Origin: an uncultured Dorea sp.
GTDB lineage: Bacteria; Bacillota; Clostridia; Lachnospirales; Lachnospiraceae
Assembly: GCA_948602995.1 (NCBI GenBank)
Contig: CAPEBR010000022.1
Location: forward strand, 1-62,436
Direction of reading: 5' to 3'
DNA length: 62,436 nt
Below, in pieces: positions 59,408 through 62,436 of the stretch. The notes beneath the pieces are model-generated. The model ran no database searches, was not told where the DNA came from, and saw nothing but the letters and a program-made list of their open reading frames with translations. Every line of letters begins with the position of its first letter. Position 1 is the stretch's first letter. The translations under genes and the position numbers were made by a program.

Positions 59408-60592
59408 ATGACCGAATTTTTAGTTAAGCATTTTGTAAAGGACTATGAGGACGTGGATAAGGTGTCTGTCCGGACGGCGTACGGCGTGCTGTCCAGTGTT
59501 ACAGGCATCTTTTGTAATGTGATTTTATTTCTGGCAAAATGGATGGCGGGGTTCTGGCTGCACAGTATTTCTGTCATGGCAGATGCCTTTAATAATCTTT
59601 CGGACGCCGGGTCATCGGTAGTTGGGCTTGTGGGTGTGAAGATGGCAGGGAAGCCTGCGGACAGGGATCATCCCTTCGGGCATGGGCGGATTGAATACAT
59701 TGCGGCGCTTATTGTGTCATTTCTTGTAATCGAGGTGGGATTTACTTTTTTTAAGGATGCAGTCGGCAAGATCATGGAGCCGGAGGAGCTTAAGTTCAGA
59801 GCCGTGTCAGTGGTGATTCTGCTGCTGTCAGTGGGCGTGAAGCTCTGGATGGGGATGTTCAACCGGAGACTGGGCCGGAGGGTGAATTCCAGTGTCATGC
59901 TTGCAACAGCGGCAGACGCCATGGGGGATGTGGTAACAACCTCGGCCACGATTATTTCGCTGGTGGTTTTTAGAGTGACAGGGCTGAATATTGACGGGAT
60001 TGTGGGACTTGGCGTTTCCCTGGTTGTTATGTGGGCCGGTATCGGGATTGCGAGGGATACGCTGGAGCCTCTGATTGGCAAGCCGGTGGATTTGGAGGAA
60101 TATGAGAAGATTACAGAATTTGTGGAGGCATATGACGGCATTGTCGGGAGCCATGATCTGATTGTACATAATTACGGACCTGGAAGGAGCATGGCGTCCA
60201 TACATGCGGAAGTGCCCAATGATGTGGGAATTGAGGTGTCCCATGAGATTATTGACCGCATTGAGCGCGATGCAGTGAAGAACCTTGGGCTGTTTCTTGT
60301 GATCCATATGGATCCGGTGGAAATGAAAGATGAGCATGTACTTGCGGTGAAGAGGCAGGTACTTAAGATTCTGGATGCCCTGGATCCTGCGGTGAGCATC
60401 CATGATTTCCGGATGGTGGACGGGACGGATCAGATTAACTTGATTTTTGACATGGTGCTTCCCTATGAGTATGACCATAAGAGACAGGATGAGCTCAGGG
60501 TATCTCTGATGAAGCTTCTGAAGATTGCGGATGAGAGATATGAGTGTGTAATTACAGTGGAGAGGAGTTATGTGGGAAATGCAAAGGAGTAA
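59408..60592 (+). CDS. Cation diffusion facilitator transporter
   Basis: 394 residues with about six membrane helices and a cytoplasmic C-terminal domain (about 215-300), plus an extra C-terminal part to 394. The metal site in helix 2 is ADAFNNLSD, and in helix 5 ATAADAMGD, giving DxxxD where zinc exporters usually have HxxxD. In the family, DxxxD in helix 5 is associated with manganese or iron transport, so a Mn/Fe exporter is a reasonable guess. AAAGGAGG precedes the ATG. Its end overlaps the thioesterase start. Confidence 0.92.
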   Translation: MTEFLVKHFVKDYEDVDKVSVRTAYGVLSSVTGIFCNVILFLAKWMAGFWLHSISVMADAFNNLSDAGSSVVGLVGVKMAGKPADRDHPFGHGRIEYIAALIVSFLVIEVGFTFFKDAVGKIMEPEELKFRAVSVVILLLSVGVKLWMGMFNRRLGRRVNSSVMLATAADAMGDVVTTSATIISLVVFRVTGLNIDGIVGLGVSLVVMWAGIGIARDTLEPLIGKPVDLEEYEKITEFVEAYDGIVGSHDLIVHNYGPGRSMASIHAEVPNDVGIEVSHEIIDRIERDAVKNLGLFLVIHMDPVEMKDEHVLAVKRQVLKILDALDPAVSIHDFRMVDGTDQINLIFDMVLPYEYDHKRQDELRVSLMKLLKIADERYECVITVERSYVGNAKE

Positions 60593-61307
60593 CCAGTATA
60601 CGATTGAGAGCAGAATCCGGTTCAGTGAGATTGACCATACAAAGCAGATTACCCTTCCAGGTATTGTGAATTATTTCCAGGACTGCAGCATCTTCCAGTC
60701 AGAGGACATCGGGTTTGGAATCGAATATCTGAAACGACAGAAGCGTGCCTGGGTTCTGTCTTCCTGGCAGGTGGTGGCAGACAGGTATCCAAAGCTCGGT
60801 GAAAAAATAAGAGTGAGTACGTGGGCAAGCGGATTCAAGGGGATGCTTGGCAGCCGTAATTTCTGTATGGAGGATGAAACGGGGATGCGCATTGCATATG
60901 CCAATTCCCTGTGGGTGTATATGGATGTGGAGAAGGGACGGCCTGCAAAGCCTTCAGAGGAGGAAATCCAGGCATATGGAACAGGGGAGGCGCTTGAGAT
61001 GGAGTATGCGTCCCGTAAAATTGCCCTTTCGGAGAAGATGGAGAGATTTCCCGAATTTCCGGTGAGAAGATGCCACATTGACACCAATGAGCATGTGAAT
61101 AACTGCCAGTATGTTCAGATGGCGATAGAAGCAGCGGATGAGGACAGAAAAATCCGCCAGCTTCGTGCAGAGTATAAAAGATCGGCAGTCTGTGGAGACC
61201 TGATTGTGCCGGAGCTTGGAAGAGAGGACGGGCGGACTGTAGTAAAACTCTGCGACAGAGAAGACAGGCCTTATGCAGTGATTGAGTTTATGTGGGACGA
61301 ATTATAA
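60579..61307 (+). CDS. Acyl-ACP thioesterase
   Basis: 242 residues from ATG 60579 (11 bases after AGAGGAG); ATG 60570 is only two bases from that site. It has a double hotdog fold of the FatA/B type. First half: YTIESRIRFSEIDHTKQITLPGIVNYFQDC. Second half: CHIDTNEHVNNCQYVQM, containing the Asn and His of the active site. It releases free fatty acids from acyl-ACP. The start lies within the end of the transporter gene, so the two are probably coexpressed. Confidence 0.92.
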   Translation: MQRSNQYTIESRIRFSEIDHTKQITLPGIVNYFQDCSIFQSEDIGFGIEYLKRQKRAWVLSSWQVVADRYPKLGEKIRVSTWASGFKGMLGSRNFCMEDETGMRIAYANSLWVYMDVEKGRPAKPSEEEIQAYGTGEALEMEYASRKIALSEKMERFPEFPVRRCHIDTNEHVNNCQYVQMAIEAADEDRKIRQLRAEYKRSAVCGDLIVPELGREDGRTVVKLCDREDRPYAVIEFMWDEL

Positions 61308-61329
61308 TACAGATACAGGGAGAAAAAAG

Positions 61330-62166
61330 ATGAGATTAATAGATGAACTGGGAAAAAGACGGATGCTTACTGTTGTGAAAACAGTGGATTTTGGGGTTTA
61401 TCTCGGGACAAAGGAGGAGCGGGTGCTGCTTCCGAAGAAAGAGGTGCCGGAGGGGACGGAGGCAGGGGATCCGGTCGAGGTATTTTTATATAAGGATTCT
61501 GATGACCGCCTGATTGCTACAACTGCGGTTCCGAAGATTACACTGGGAGAGCTTGCGGTGCTTACCGTAAAGGAGGCGGGAAAGATCGGGGCCTTTCTTG
61601 ACTGGGGGCTTCCGAAGGATCTTCTTCTTCCATTTAAGGAGCAGACAGAAAAGGTAAAAAAGGGGGATCAGGTGCTGGCGTCCCTATATGTGGACAGGAG
61701 CGGGAGACTGTGTGCTACTATGAAAGTGTACGACAAACTTCGCACAGATCCGCCTTATAAAAAGGATGACCAGGTGGAGGGAATGATCTATGAGCTTAGT
61801 GATAATTTCGGGGTGTTTGTGGCAGTTGATAACTGTTATTCTGCACTGATTCCGAAGCGTGAGGCCTATGGAAGTCTCAGAGTGGGAGACAGGGTACATG
61901 CAAGAGTGGTGAAGGTACGTGAGGATGGAAAACTGGATCTGAGCGTGCGGGAAAAGGCATTTTTACAGATGGATGCAGATGCACTGATGATTATGGACAG
62001 ACTTAAGGAGAACGGGGGAAGGCTTCCATTTACAGATAAGGCTTCGCCGGAGCTTATTAAGATGGAGTTTGGTCTTAGTAAAAATGCTTTTAAAAGAGCA
62101 GTCGGAAGACTCTTAAAGGAGAAAAAAATCCAGATTATGGAGGATGGTATTGAAATATTGAAATAG
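61330..62166 (+). CDS. cvfB: S1 RNA-binding protein, CvfB type
   Basis: 278 residues from ATG 61330 with CAGGGAG ahead. Three S1-type beta barrels (about 1-70, 70-135 and 145-210: VVKTVDFGVYL, AGKIGAFLDWGL, LSDNFGVFVAV) are followed by a C-terminal winged helix (PELIKMEFGLSKNAFKRAVG). This layout is that of CvfB, a conserved RNA-binding virulence or expression modulator in Firmicutes. The exact role is not known here. Confidence 0.92.
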   Translation: MRLIDELGKRRMLTVVKTVDFGVYLGTKEERVLLPKKEVPEGTEAGDPVEVFLYKDSDDRLIATTAVPKITLGELAVLTVKEAGKIGAFLDWGLPKDLLLPFKEQTEKVKKGDQVLASLYVDRSGRLCATMKVYDKLRTDPPYKKDDQVEGMIYELSDNFGVFVAVDNCYSALIPKREAYGSLRVGDRVHARVVKVREDGKLDLSVREKAFLQMDADALMIMDRLKENGGRLPFTDKASPELIKMEFGLSKNAFKRAVGRLLKEKKIQIMEDGIEILK

Positions 62167-62355
62167 CACTTTATTACAATGGCAGAAAATATTTTATATT
62201 GTCGATATGGGAAATCCATACAGCCAAAGGCGGCTTTGCCCCTCTTATTTTTCGGAGGGTTCAAGTAGCCCTCCAAGGATTTGATTGATACCAGATAAGG
62301 ATAAAAATAGATATGTATGGGCAGGAGCATAGACTTTCTCCTGCCACGCCTATAT
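62167..62355. other. Gap with hairpins at the right end
   Basis: No gene is seen. Stem-loops GGAGGG...CCCTCC (62255-62275) and GGCAGGAG...CTCCTGCC (62320-62345) lie between the converging cvfB and the partial minus-strand gene, and may act as terminators. Confidence 0.5.
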
Positions 62356-62436
62356 TTAGGCGGTTTGACGTTTGGTACGTTTTCCGTATTCCCGTTCCAT
62401 TTCCCGCATTTCTTCATCCGTTGGAATATCTACAAT
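62356..62436 (-). CDS. C-terminal end of an unrecognised minus-strand gene
   Basis: Read from the right edge, 26 residues are open to a TAA (62356-62358): IVDIPTDEEMREMEREYGKR followed by TKRQTA. The remainder lies outside the window. The highly charged helix-like end gives no family. The hairpin just beyond the stop (62320-62345) supports a real gene end. Confidence 0.5.
   Translation of the reverse strand: MVDIPTDEEMREMEREYGKRTKRQTA

Overview
The window looks like the chromosome of an anaerobic, spore-forming, gut-type Firmicute of the class Clostridia, most likely Lachnospiraceae. The basis is strong AGGAGG-type ribosome sites with frequent GTG and TTG starts, sigma-A type promoters, spoIIR and a SPOCS/LysM protein, a glycine-reductase-type selenoprotein, zinc-ribbon Ser/Thr kinases with FHA proteins, and glycogen/maltodextrin enzymes. 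No rRNA, tRNA, CRISPR array or complete insertion sequence was seen. No database search was possible, so all names rest on motifs, length and context.

Region 1 (1-21.1 kb) is one long plus-strand signalling cluster. It starts with the end of a repeat-rich surface protein. Five Ser/Thr protein kinases follow, each with an N-terminal four-cysteine zinc ribbon; three have a membrane segment and an extracellular domain. Then come six FHA-domain proteins (one soluble, four membrane-bound, and a fused FHA-FHA-ABC exporter), an orphan LytTR response regulator and a large membrane-anchored protein with a YfaP-like domain. The arrangement suggests threonine phosphorylation at the membrane read by FHA modules and acting on an exporter. 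No phosphatase is present, so the locus probably continues to the left.

Region 2 (21.1-43.2 kb) is a mixed accessory and housekeeping stretch. It holds a decayed coiled-coil gene, an SH3/M23 cell-wall hydrolase, an M24 peptidase, glycogen debranching enzyme with two coiled-coil proteins, an SDR oxidoreductase, a YyaL protein and a minus-strand pncB-murF-HAD run. It also holds an ABC/FtsX exporter with its own two-component system and a candidate operator, a VOC protein and an aldo/keto reductase. Four families of palindromic repeats lie between these genes, often touching or supplying the stop codons.

Region 3 (43.2-51.8 kb) is a compact catabolic cluster: a GrdE-type subunit, a GrdB-type selenoprotein read through an in-frame UGA, an MFS carrier, a sodium:solute symporter, an AbgB-like M20 amidohydrolase and a PucR/CdaR-type regulator. 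No GrdA, GrdC or GrdD is nearby. The simplest reading is uptake of an amide or N-acyl conjugate, hydrolysis, and reductive cleavage of the released amine, with an unknown substrate. This is the best candidate for an undescribed system.

Region 4 (52.1-62.4 kb) is core metabolism and sporulation: malQ, plsC, a PrcB-like lipoprotein with a SPOCS/LysM protein, ispE, a GntR/FCD regulator, spoIIR, a cation diffusion facilitator, an acyl-ACP thioesterase and cvfB. The last 81 bases hold the end of an unrecognised minus-strand gene.
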